The notes beneath the pieces were generated by a model, which was not told where the DNA came from, did not search any database, and saw nothing but the letters and a program-made list of their open reading frames with translations. Position numbers and translations under genes: made by a program. Shown piece by piece: positions 7,320-14,336 of a stretch of DNA of 18,935 nt (position 1 is the stretch's first letter; every line of letters begins with the position of its first letter). The DNA lies in NCBI GenBank assembly GCA_964527265.1, contig CAZGOM010000110.1, positions 1-18,935 on the forward strand. The letters are read 5' to 3'. The stretch is from CAZGOM01 sp964527265 (lineage in GTDB: Bacteria; Planctomycetota; Phycisphaerae; Phycisphaerales; Phycisphaeraceae).

Positions 7320-9218
7320 TTATTTTGCTGGGAGCGTGGCGGGTTGGGCGGGTGCGGTCGACTGGGTGAGGAAGTCTTCCCAGATTTTGGTTTCTTCGGA
7401 GGTGGGGTGGCCTTCGCCTTTGGGTGTTTTGTAGTCGACCAGGAGAGTCCAGCCGTCTGGGGAATTTAAGCCGATCCAGGCGAGATGGATGGGAGCGCCA
7501 TTGGGGCGCTTGCCAGTGACGGCTAGAACGGGGTGGGAGCCCCATGTGAACTTTTGGACCTTGAGATCTTTGGTGCCCGTGCGTGTGAAGAGGTTTTCGA
7601 CGGACTTTTCGTGGCTGAAGGTTTTGGTACCCGGGAGTTGGGCGATGTCACTGCTGATGCGGACAAGGAACAAAGGAGCGGCGGTCTCGGAGAAAGCAGT
7701 GGATTGACCTTGTTCAAAAGGCTTGGCGGTGGCCGGAAGCGCCCAGAGGACGCCCTGCTTCATGTTCCACTGACCATTGGAATCAAGGGTGACAATGGTG
7801 AAGGCATCGGGGAGTTTGGGGTTGATGGCGGGAGGAGTGGCAAGGCCTGGGAACCACTCGCCAGGTTTGGGGGCTGGAAAAGTGACGGCCGGCTTGGCGG
7901 CAACGGGCTGGGTTGCCGGAATGGTGGTGGGCGTGCCAGCGGAGGATTCGGAGGTTTTGAGCTGTTCGATGAGGTCTTCAGGTGGGCGAATGCGCTGCTT
8001 GGGCTCTTCAAGGGTTTGAAGGAAGGCCTTGAGATCGGCGAAATCCTGTTTGTTTAACCCCAGGGGGTGGAGGAGCGGGGATTTTTTGGGGAACAGAGGA
8101 TCGGTGAATTGGCCGGCCTTGGGGCGGAGGGTGGGCATGCCGACGTTGTAGAGGTTGAGGACGCCGTCGAGCTCAAAAAGGCCGACGTGCATGTATGGAG
8201 AGGTGCGGGTGATGTTTCGGAGGGTGGGGGTTTTGAAGGCGCCGACGTCTTTGGGGTCTTTGGTGACGTTGTATCGGCCCAGATCCTGGAGCTTGCGGCC
8301 GTAGTAGCTAAGGCCGATGTCATGAAACTGGTTGTCGGTGAAGTTGGGGCCGTTGTGGCAGTTCATGCACTTTGCGTCGGTGCGGAAGATATGGAGGCCG
8401 CGAAGCGCGGAGTCGGAGAGGCTGGAAGTTTTGCCGGTGCGAACGAAGACATCGAACTGGGAACGGCCCGAGCGGATGGTGGAGATGAATTTTGCAATGG
8501 CGTCGGAGACGTTGTCGAGGGTGATTTCCTTTGAGCCATAGACTTTTTCAAAGCGTTCGGGGTAGTCGGAATTTTTGGCGAGCCAGTCAACGATGTCCGG
8601 GGCGCCTCGGTTCATTTCAGCAGGGTTGGTGAGGACCTGGGCGATCTGGTTTTCAAGCGTGTCCGCGCGGCCATCCCAGAACCAGTAGGTCTGGGATGCG
8701 GAGTTGAGCAGGGTGGGTGCATTGCGGGCCAGAGGCTGGCGGTTGTGGCCAAAGGAGTTGGATTTTCCATCCGCCCAGGCGAGTTCCGGGTCATGGCAGG
8801 ATGCGCAGGCCATCTGGCGGGTGGAGGAGAGGCGGGGGTCAAAGAAGAGGCGTTGGCCGAGAATGATTTTTGGGTCGCGGAGGTCCTTGAGGACATCGCG
8901 GACGGGCATGTTGCCGAGTTCTTTCCATTTGACTTGGGCATCAACGGTGGGCTTGGGCCATTGGTCTGGGGGCTTGCTGTAGACTTCTTTGAGCCACGCG
9001 ATCTGTTTCTGGTATTCCTCAGGTTCGAGCTGAGGGCGGATGGGGAGGCGAGAGGGCTGGGTGTCAGCAGTGTCGGCGTCGGTGTCCTGAGCGAAGGCAG
9101 ACATGGGAAAAGAAGTCGAAGTCGACAGCAACAGCAAGATGAAAGCGCGAACGAGCAGCGCGGGCATTATGAGTGGGCGCGAGAGGTTGATCGTCGGGGA
9201 TGATGGGCATTGAATCAT
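7320..9218 (-). CDS. di-heme cytochrome c peroxidase (CCP/MauG family) with C-terminal extension
   Basis: 632 residues. A hydrophobic export signal lies near residues 18-44 (MPALLVRAFILLLLS... ending SAFAQ). Two c-type heme motifs are present: CASCH (138-142) and CMNCH (284-288). GQRLFFDPRLS and CHDPELAWADG, typical of bacterial di-heme peroxidases, flank the first; a Met in SPYMHVG (343) may ligate the second heme. Family members act in the periplasm, reducing H2O2 with electrons from c-type cytochromes, or oxidising other substrates as MauG does. The usual family length ends near residue 410; about 220 more residues follow (Pro/Thr/Ala linker, then a Trp/Gly-rich domain) that I do not recognise. 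The ATG at 9218 overlaps the upstream stop (ATGA), giving translational coupling; the ATG at 9167 would give a neater signal peptide. Third gene of a pseudopilin/CxxC/peroxidase operon. Confidence 0.9.
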   Translation of the reverse strand: MIQCPSSPTINLSRPLIMPALLVRAFILLLLSTSTSFPMSAFAQDTDADTADTQPSRLPIRPQLEPEEYQKQIAWLKEVYSKPPDQWPKPTVDAQVKWKELGNMPVRDVLKDLRDPKIILGQRLFFDPRLSSTRQMACASCHDPELAWADGKSNSFGHNRQPLARNAPTLLNSASQTYWFWDGRADTLENQIAQVLTNPAEMNRGAPDIVDWLAKNSDYPERFEKVYGSKEITLDNVSDAIAKFISTIRSGRSQFDVFVRTGKTSSLSDSALRGLHIFRTDAKCMNCHNGPNFTDNQFHDIGLSYYGRKLQDLGRYNVTKDPKDVGAFKTPTLRNITRTSPYMHVGLFELDGVLNLYNVGMPTLRPKAGQFTDPLFPKKSPLLHPLGLNKQDFADLKAFLQTLEEPKQRIRPPEDLIEQLKTSESSAGTPTTIPATQPVAAKPAVTFPAPKPGEWFPGLATPPAINPKLPDAFTIVTLDSNGQWNMKQGVLWALPATAKPFEQGQSTAFSETAAPLFLVRISSDIAQLPGTKTFSHEKSVENLFTRTGTKDLKVQKFTWGSHPVLAVTGKRPNGAPIHLAWIGLNSPDGWTLLVDYKTPKGEGHPTSEETKIWEDFLTQSTAPAQPATLPAK

Positions 9219-9742
9219 GGCAGGCATTCTTTAGCGGACGAACCATCGGGGCAAGCGGGGATCGCCTTTTTAACCAATGCTATACCGGTAGGTGAGCCGG
9301 CATCGATCCAATTTGGATTCATGGAAGGGGATGAGACGGCACGATCTAGTTTATTTTCACGCAGAACAGCATCGCGGGTTTCATTTGTGGGGTTTGGACC
9401 GAGACTGACTGAATTCAGAAACTCCCATGCGGGTTTGGGGTAGGTCTCGATATAAGCGGTGATGAGCGAATTGGCGTCTTCGCAACTGGAACAACTGAAA
9501 ACATGAGCGCGAACGCCCATATGGGCTTTGGTCAGTCTGCCTTGTTCGTCGGGAGCATCAACTGGTGGGAACTGGGTATTATCGGATTTGAAGAGAGTAC
9601 CGGTGGTCAGGTCGTAAAAGTAACCTTGCCCATCGATCGATGTATGCGTGAACATGGCGGGGTAGAGCGTATAGATCATGAGTGCGAGCGCAAACGCGGC
9701 TATGAAGGCAACCGCCGTGTTTTTAATGATTGGTTTGAACAT
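9215..9742 (-). CDS. membrane-anchored CxxC protein, unknown function
   Basis: 175 residues. One transmembrane helix at about 8-28 precedes an outer domain with GQGYFYDLTTGTLF (39-51) and FSCSSCEDA (82-90), where C84 and C87 form a CxxC pair; C164 and C173 are near the end. I do not recognise a named family. I recall similar uncharacterised proteins next to pseudopilin genes of Phycisphaerae, but cannot check it. The CxxC may be a redox-active disulfide or a metal site. The ATG at 9742 has AAAGG upstream. It lies between a pseudopilin gene (90 bases upstream) and the peroxidase, whose start overlaps its stop. Confidence 0.75.
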   Translation of the reverse strand: MFKPIIKNTAVAFIAAFALALMIYTLYPAMFTHTSIDGQGYFYDLTTGTLFKSDNTQFPPVDAPDEQGRLTKAHMGVRAHVFSCSSCEDANSLITAYIETYPKPAWEFLNSVSLGPNPTNETRDAVLRENKLDRAVSSPSMNPNWIDAGSPTGIALVKKAIPACPDGSSAKECLP

Positions 9743-9831
9743 GGAGTGCCTTTACCCGCACGTGGCTGATTTTTAGCGCTTTTGCGAAATGCACCACAAG
9801 ATTGCCAACAGTTACCTGCTTCAGCAGTCAC

Positions 9832-10545
9832 TTAGCGTGTGCTGACACGGCCATCGGCAAAGAGACCAAAAGTTGCGGACAGTTGCTGAGCACTGGGAAG
9901 GCCACGACCGCGTTTGCCTGATTTGAGGTCGTGAGGAACGATGCGATCAGTGGCACCGATGGAGTAGCTTGTCCAGCCAAAGACGTTGGAGGGAACGGCC
10001 GAGTCGCCACCATCAACGCCGGTGACATAGGGGCGTGAGCTATAGCTGTCCCAGCCGAGCAAGGTAATTGTGGGGGCGCCTGAGGAACTGGGTTGTGCGA
10101 GGGCATCAACGTATTTGGTGCTAAGGGCACCGGCGGTGCTCATTTCATAGGTATTGCCCCATGCTTTGACTTCTGCAAATTGAGCAGGGCAGATCCAGAC
10201 TTTACTAGTGCCGGACAAGTAACCTTTTCCATCCAGAAGTGCGGGCATGCCGTAAGTTTCAGGGAGTGATGCAGGATTTCCGACCCAGATGGAACCGAGG
10301 CTTTGGCGCATACCTTCGCCACCTTGGGCGGTCTTATCGGCAAAGCGCATTTTGTTGTCTTGTGCATACATCAAGAGCGAAAGCCCGATTTGGCGCAGAT
10401 TATTTTTGCAGCCGTTGGCATTTTGTGTGTCGCGGCTGCGAGCGACCGCCGGAAGGAGGATTGCGACGAGAATTGCAATGATGCTGACCACAACCAGGAG
10501 TTCAATGAGGGTAAAAGCTGAAGGGCGTGAAGAAGCGCGGTGCAT
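9832..10545 (-). CDS. pseudopilin-like protein with prepilin N-terminal domain
   Basis: 237 residues. MHRASSRPSA precedes FTLIELLVVVSIIAILVAIL, a typical prepilin cleavage region with Glu at +5 (residue 15) and Ala at -1. The following CKNNLRQIGLSLLMYAQDNK is characteristic of Planctomycetes pseudopilin-like proteins, and the C-terminus ends with FGLFADGRVSTR. It would be processed by a PilD-type peptidase and anchored by its N-terminal helix; the assembled structure is unknown. The ATG at 10545 is preceded by CCGGAG. It heads an operon with the CxxC protein and the di-heme peroxidase, under the promoter at 10620-10647. Confidence 0.88.
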   Translation of the reverse strand: MHRASSRPSAFTLIELLVVVSIIAILVAILLPAVARSRDTQNANGCKNNLRQIGLSLLMYAQDNKMRFADKTAQGGEGMRQSLGSIWVGNPASLPETYGMPALLDGKGYLSGTSKVWICPAQFAEVKAWGNTYEMSTAGALSTKYVDALAQPSSSGAPTITLLGWDSYSSRPYVTGVDGGDSAVPSNVFGWTSYSIGATDRIVPHDLKSGKRGRGLPSAQQLSATFGLFADGRVSTR

Positions 10546-10619
10546 AGCGGACTCCGGTTTAAAAAAGGGCTTGAAACACCCCCTTGGAATCGCGGAAAGT
10601 TTTGCAACTGTGTCGCAAG

Positions 10620-10647
10620 ATCATAACCAGGTCGCTGTTAATTGCAA
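10620..10647 (-). promoter_or_regulatory. sigma70-type promoter of the pseudopilin/peroxidase operon
   Basis: On the minus strand, TTGCAA (10642-10647), a 16-base spacer and TATGAT (10620-10625) precede the ATG at 10545 by about 75 bases. The leader contains AAGGG and CCCTT arms followed by T residues near 10560-10585, a weak possible attenuator. Confidence 0.5.
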
Positions 10648-10712
10648 GTTTGTGAGAATGAGTCTCAGTAGTTCTGAGGTGGAAGGGATTAGGAAGGAGA
10701 AATCTGTTAAAG

Positions 10713-10744
10713 CAAAAACACCCAGGCAGATGCCTGGGTGTTTT
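10713..10744 (-). terminator. rho-independent terminator of the isc operon
   Basis: Perfect 14-base arms AAAACACCCAGGCA (10715-10728) and its complement (10731-10744). Read on the minus strand, the stem is followed by TTTTTGCTTT. It lies 27 bases beyond the iscA stop. Confidence 0.88.
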
Positions 10745-10770
10745 GTTGGATTTGCTTTAGAGTCTGAGGC

Positions 10771-11103
10771 TTAAGCGCTGAAGGAGCTGCCGCAGCCGCA
10801 GGTGCCCGAGGCGTTTGGGTTGTTGAAGACGAAGCCGCGGCCCATGATTTCGTCTTTGAAATCGATGGTGACGCCGTTGAGGTAGAGGTAGGACTTGGCG
10901 TCACAGATGAGGGTGATGCCGTGCTTTTCGAATTTCTCGTCGTTTTCCTTTTCCTGCTCGGTGAGGTCGAGGAGGTAGGAGAAGCCTGAGCAGCCGCCGC
11001 CCTTGACGCCGACGCGGAGGCGGACTTTGGAAGCTTCAAATTCGTTCTGCTGGATGATCGCTTTGATCTCGCGGGCAGCTGTTTCAGAGAGTTCGATGGC
11101 CAT
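10771..11103 (-). CDS. iscA: IscA/ErpA-type iron-sulfur cluster carrier
   Basis: 110 residues, full length for the A-type carrier family. The three ligand cysteines are present: C38 in GGGCSGF and C102/C104 in GTCGCGSSF. The protein takes Fe-S clusters from the IscU scaffold, or iron, and delivers them to apo-enzymes in the cytoplasm. It is the last gene of the isc cluster, 125 bases after iscU, and an extended -10 element (11174-11182) suggests a promoter of its own. Start ATG 11103 with CGGAG upstream. Distinguishing IscA from ErpA by sequence alone is uncertain; context favours IscA. Confidence 0.92.
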   Translation of the reverse strand: MAIELSETAAREIKAIIQQNEFEASKVRLRVGVKGGGCSGFSYLLDLTEQEKENDEKFEKHGITLICDAKSYLYLNGVTIDFKDEIMGRGFVFNNPNASGTCGCGSSFSA

Positions 11104-11163
11104 GATTGGATGCTCCGATGAAAGTTTTGTGTATTGAGGCGAGGACTGGTTTGTTTAGTTATG

Positions 11164-11201
11164 GGACTTAACGATTATAGCACGGGTTTTGCGGCAAGTC
11201 C
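11164..11201 (-). promoter_or_regulatory. internal iscA promoter with flanking inverted repeat
   Basis: On the minus strand, TGCTATAAT (11174-11182) is a perfect extended -10 element; no good -35 is present. GGACTT (11164-11169) and AAGTCC (11196-11201) form an inverted repeat that brackets it, a plausible operator. It lies 71-98 bases upstream of iscA. Confidence 0.5.
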
Positions 11202-11228
11202 TGTCCGGGTCTTGCTGCGTGAGCGTTT

Positions 11229-11651
11229 TCAGGCCTTGGCGGCTGCGGTTTCGTGGGCAGCGGCCGCGGGATCCTGCTTTTTCTTGTAATCAGCGATAGC
11301 GCTTTTGATGGCGTCTTCGGCGAGGACGGAGCAGTGGATCTTGACCGGGGGGAGAGAGAGCTCCTGGACGATGTCGGTGTTCTTGATGTCCATGGCTTCG
11401 TCGAGGCTCTTGCCCTTGAGCCATTCGGTGGCCAGGGAGGAAGAGGCGATGGCGCTGCCGCAGCCGAAGGTTTTGAACTTGGCGTCGATGATCTTGCCGG
11501 TCTTTTCGTCGACCTGGATCTGGAGTTTCATGACGTCGCCGCATTCGGGGGCGCCAACGACGCCGGTGCCGACGTTGCGGGCATCCTTGGGGAGGCTGCC
11601 GACGTTGCGGGGGTGTTCGTAATGGTCGATGACTTTTTCGCTGTAAGCCAT
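11229..11651 (-). CDS. iscU: IscU Fe-S cluster assembly scaffold
   Basis: 140 residues. The three scaffold cysteines are C37 (ECGD, with D39), C64 (FGCGSAIASSS) and C107 (IHCSVLAEDAI), with H106. The segment LPPVK (100-104) is the HscA chaperone recognition motif known from IscU of proteobacteria. IscU receives sulfur from IscS and builds a 2Fe-2S cluster. The usual family ends near residue 128; here an Ala/Lys-rich tail (KKKQDPAAAAHETAAAKA) is added. The ATG at 11651 has AAGGAG at 7 bases. The gene starts 23 bases after the vapD-like gene on the same strand. No hscA, hscB or fdx gene is in the window. Confidence 0.95.
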   Translation of the reverse strand: MAYSEKVIDHYEHPRNVGSLPKDARNVGTGVVGAPECGDVMKLQIQVDEKTGKIIDAKFKTFGCGSAIASSSLATEWLKGKSLDEAMDIKNTDIVQELSLPPVKIHCSVLAEDAIKSAIADYKKKQDPAAAAHETAAAKA

Positions 11652-11674
11652 GGGAGGCTCCTTGTGGTTGAGGG

Positions 11675-12055
11675 TTAGCTGCCGGCGCCGTTTTTGACGG
11701 CGGGCATGAGATCGTTGAACTCTTCGATACGCAGCATCCGGATGTCCCGGACGCAGGAGGAAAACCAGGGAAGTTGTTTGGAGAGATCGGAGACGGCCAG
11801 AACGCAGGTGACAGCGTTTATCTTGTCGCCGCCGAAGTAGACGCTGCCTTGCTGCCGGGTGAAGCCGTGGGTGATGAGGATCTTCTTGATCTCGGCATAG
11901 GCATTGTTGTAAGGATCTCCGTAGACCTGACGCAGGGATTCGATATCCATGTCGAAAGCGATGGCGTACATCCTGTGCGGACCCTCCGGAAAGGGGGCGT
12001 TGAGAGAGAGGGAGTCGATGGATGGACGGACTTTGGGATTACTGATGGTTGTCAT
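11675..12055 (-). CDS. vapD: VapD-like protein (Cas2-fold ribonuclease family) inside the isc operon
   Basis: 126 residues. From residue 29 it reads MYAIAFDMDIESL, then YGDPYNNAY, GFTRQQGSVYF (65-74) and SCVRDIRMLRIEEFNDL (100-116). This closely follows the VapD family of Helicobacter and Haemophilus, small ribonucleases related in fold to Cas2; D35 after the first strand is the position of the conserved acidic residue. About 28 extra residues precede the VapD start; the strong AAAGGAG seven bases before ATG 12055 shows they are translated. No antitoxin such as VapX is visible. The gene lies 57 bases after iscS and 23 before iscU, so it is co-transcribed with the Fe-S assembly genes. RNase activity and any link to Fe-S metabolism are inference. 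Confidence 0.88.
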   Translation of the reverse strand: MTTISNPKVRPSIDSLSLNAPFPEGPHRMYAIAFDMDIESLRQVYGDPYNNAYAEIKKILITHGFTRQQGSVYFGGDKINAVTCVLAVSDLSKQLPWFSSCVRDIRMLRIEEFNDLMPAVKNGAGS

Positions 12056-12112
12056 CTCGATCTCCTTTCTTCCTCTCTTGTAACCTTGAACAAACCTGCG
12101 ACCAAGGGTTAT

Positions 12113-13354
12113 TTAGTGGTGGCCCCATTCGACCTTGGAGGGGTCGATGCCTTCGAGGACCATTTCGTAGAGGGGGGACATATCGCGGAGGCGGTTGACG
12201 CCGGCGATGACCTTGGCGATGACGAAGTCGACTTCCTCTTCGGTGGTGAAGCGGCCCATGCTGAAGCGGATGGAGCTGTGGGCGAGTTCATCGCCCAGGC
12301 CCAGACCCTTGAGCACGTAGCTGGGCTCCAGGGATGCGCTGGTGCAGGCCGAGCCGGAGGAGACGGCGATTTCCTTGATGGCCATCATCATGGATTCGCC
12401 TTCGACGTAGGCGAAGCTCATGTTGCTGGTGTGGGGGAGGCGGCGCTCGGCATGGCCGTTGACGTAGGAGTAGGGGAGCGCGGCGAGGATGGCGGTTTCA
12501 AGCTTGTTGCGGAGCGCGAGGAGGCGTGTGGCTTCGGATTCCATCTCAGCGCCGGCGATTTCGGCTGCGGCGCCCATGCCGACGATGCCGGGGACGTTGA
12601 GAGTGCCGGAGCGCATGCCGCGCTCGTGGCCGCCGCCGTCCAAGATGGGGGTGAGGCGGACGCGGGGCTTGCGGCGGCGGACATAGAGGAAGCCGACGCC
12701 CTTGGGCCCGTACATTTTGTGGCCGGAGGCGGAGAGGAGATCGACACCGGCTTTTTCGACATCGACGGGGATCTTGCCGACGGCCTGAGTGGCGTCGGTG
12801 TGGAAGATCACATCGCGTTCCTTGCAGAGCTTGCCGATTTCGTGGATTTCGTTGACGGTGCCGATTTCGTTGTTGGCCCACATGATGGAGACGAGGATGG
12901 TGTCGGGGCGCATGGCGGCCTTAACCTGGCTGGCGTAGATGACGCCGTCCTTGTTGGGCTCAAGCCAGGTGACGGAGTAGCCGTCTTTCTGGAGGCGCTT
13001 GAAGGGGTCGAGCACGGCTTTGTGTTCATGGATGGCGGTGATGATGTGCATCCCCTTGTCCTTGTACATATCGGCCGCGCCTTTGATGGCGAGGTTGTTG
13101 GACTCGGTGGAACCGGAGGTCCAGACGATTTCCTTGTCGGTGGCGCCGATGAGCTTGGCGACCTGTTCGCGGGCTTTGTCGACGGCTTCTTCGGCTTCCC
13201 AGCCGAACTTATGGCTGCGGCTGGCGGCGTTGCCGAACTTGTTGGTGAGATAGGGCATCATGGCTTCCAGCACGCGGGGATCCAGGGGCGTGGTGGCGTT
13301 GTAGTCCATGTAGATGGGGAACTGGAGGCCGTGGTTTTGTGCGTTGCTGATCAT
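12113..13354 (-). CDS. iscS: IscS cysteine desulfurase
   Basis: 413 residues, full length for group I desulfurases. The PLP lysine is K213 in SASGHKMYGPKG; H111 (HEHKAVLDP) stacks on the cofactor in this family; the persulfide cysteine is C337 in SSGSACTSA. The C-terminal tail SPLYEMVLEGIDPSKVEWGHH, trimmed here to its ends, resembles the tail of E. coli IscS that contacts IscU. The enzyme converts cysteine to alanine and passes sulfur to IscU. ATG 13354 has AAGGA upstream. It is the second gene of the operon, 96 bases after iscR. Confidence 0.96.
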   Translation of the reverse strand: MISNAQNHGLQFPIYMDYNATTPLDPRVLEAMMPYLTNKFGNAASRSHKFGWEAEEAVDKAREQVAKLIGATDKEIVWTSGSTESNNLAIKGAADMYKDKGMHIITAIHEHKAVLDPFKRLQKDGYSVTWLEPNKDGVIYASQVKAAMRPDTILVSIMWANNEIGTVNEIHEIGKLCKERDVIFHTDATQAVGKIPVDVEKAGVDLLSASGHKMYGPKGVGFLYVRRRKPRVRLTPILDGGGHERGMRSGTLNVPGIVGMGAAAEIAGAEMESEATRLLALRNKLETAILAALPYSYVNGHAERRLPHTSNMSFAYVEGESMMMAIKEIAVSSGSACTSASLEPSYVLKGLGLGDELAHSSIRFSMGRFTTEEEVDFVIAKVIAGVNRLRDMSPLYEMVLEGIDPSKVEWGHH

Positions 13355-13450
13355 GATGCTTGTCCTTGTTTGCGGCCTGCTGCTTGGCGGGCTGGGTTGC
13401 TCTTGGGGAGGTCAGGGTGGGTTTGGTTTCTTGGATTGAGGTGTTTTGAA

Positions 13451-14032
13451 TTAAACGGTGTCGAGTTCCTGGACTTTTTTGAGCCATCCGGGGGGGGATG
13501 GGTCGGGTGAATCTTGTTCAGAGGCGTGATTTTGTTCGATGGCGTGAACCATGGGTTTGCGGAAGCGCATGGCGGCGTTTGATTCGAAGCTGGCGAGGGG
13601 GACATCGACCTTGCTGTCGAAGAGATCGGCGAGGGAGACGGATTGGAAGAACTCGCGGAGGCGTTCGTTCAAACGGCGCATGGGGTCGCGAATGGGGCAT
13701 TTGCAGGCGATGGCGCAGCTTTGGCCGAGAATGGGGAGGTCGTCGCTGCAATCTGCGAGGCGGATGGGGCCTTCGATGGCGGTGATGACGTCGAGGAGGG
13801 TGGTTTTAGAAGGGGATTGTGTGAGTGCGTAGCCGCCGGTTGGGCCGCGGGTGGAATCGACGATTTTGGCGAGGTGGAGGTCTTTAAGGATGTTGGCGGC
13901 GAGTGCGACGGGTAAGCCGTGTTCGTCGGCGAGCTTGCGCGCGCTGACTGGGGGTGCGCCTTCACGGGCGCGCTGGGCCAGGCAGGCCAGTGCGACGAGG
14001 GCGTAATCGGTTTTTTTGGTCAGGCTGAGCAT
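13451..14032 (-). CDS. iscR: Rrf2-family Fe-S-sensing regulator, IscR-like
   Basis: 193 residues. The N-terminal winged helix (MLSLTKKTDYALVALACLA, SARKLADEHGLP, STRGPTGGYAL) is typical of Rrf2 proteins. Cysteines sit at 95, 106, 110 and 112 (ADCS...QSCAIACKCP), the region that binds an Fe-S cluster in IscR, but the spacing C-x10-C-x3-C-x1-C differs from the C-x5-C-x5-C of E. coli IscR. About 45 C-terminal residues are extra. As first gene of the isc operon it probably represses the operon when its cluster is loaded. The regulator type (IscR, NsrR- or SufR-like) cannot be settled from sequence; the position favours IscR. ATG 14032 has a weak AAGG 11 bases upstream. Confidence 0.88.
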   Translation of the reverse strand: MLSLTKKTDYALVALACLAQRAREGAPPVSARKLADEHGLPVALAANILKDLHLAKIVDSTRGPTGGYALTQSPSKTTLLDVITAIEGPIRLADCSDDLPILGQSCAIACKCPIRDPMRRLNERLREFFQSVSLADLFDSKVDVPLASFESNAAMRFRKPMVHAIEQNHASEQDSPDPSPPGWLKKVQELDTV

Positions 14033-14154
14033 GTCCGAAAAACCTTGAATGAATGCAGGTGCAAACGGAGTTGCACCTAAGTCTCAGCACTATATTAGCA
14101 CTAGATCGGTACGGAATCAAAGGGAAAGTGAGGAAGTCGTACTGAAATGGTACG
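14033..14154 (-). promoter_or_regulatory. isc operon promoter/operator region
   Basis: Read on the minus strand: CGTAC-N7-GTACG inverted repeat at 14138-14154, GGTACGG repeated on the plus strand at 14108-14114 and 14149-14155 (41 bp apart), TAGTGCT direct repeat at 14086-14092 and 14097-14103 (11 bp apart) around a TATAGT -10-like hexamer (14089-14094), and an 8-bp hairpin AGGTGCAA/TTGCACCT (14057-14078) that would lie in the leader. No good -35 is seen, as expected for a promoter regulated by an activator/repressor. The operators of this IscR are therefore probably among these repeats. Confidence 0.5.
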
Positions 14155-14242
14155 GTTATATCATCAATCGGACTAATGGAGGGGTGTAAGTTTTTCTACT
14201 GGAAGGGGTTGAAGAAAGAATGAAAAAAGAAGGATGCGAAAA

Positions 14243-14272
14243 AGAAAAAGATCCCCTTGGGAGGGGATCTTT
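14243..14272 (-). terminator. rho-independent terminator of the XRE/S24 regulator
   Basis: Eleven-base arms AAAGATCCCCT (14247-14257) and AGGGGATCTTT (14262-14272) around TGGG. On the minus strand the stem is followed by CTTTTTC-type T runs. It lies 65 bases beyond the stop at 14337 and upstream of the isc operon promoter, so it separates the two units. The remainder of the 14155-14336 gap holds no gene. Confidence 0.85.
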
Positions 14273-14336
14273 ACGAGGAAAGATGGTTTTATAGGGTGTT
14301 GTGGCCAGTTCGCGGACTCAAGGCCACCCGACATCA

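Noticed and set aside
7115..7369. Open frame of 84 codons overlapping the long hairpin and the peroxidase 3' end
   Set aside because: It runs through the hairpin and antisense to the peroxidase stop; composition and lack of a ribosome site argue against a gene.
11675..12055. The VapD-like gene as a CRISPR cas2
   Set aside because: There is no repeat array or cas1 in the window, and the motifs (QGSVYF, VRDIR) are those of VapD, not of Cas2 proper.
11774..13510. Very long (578-codon) frame on the plus strand over vapD, iscS and iscR
   Set aside because: It is antisense to clear genes with catalytic motifs; long antisense frames are expected in GC-rich DNA with this codon use.
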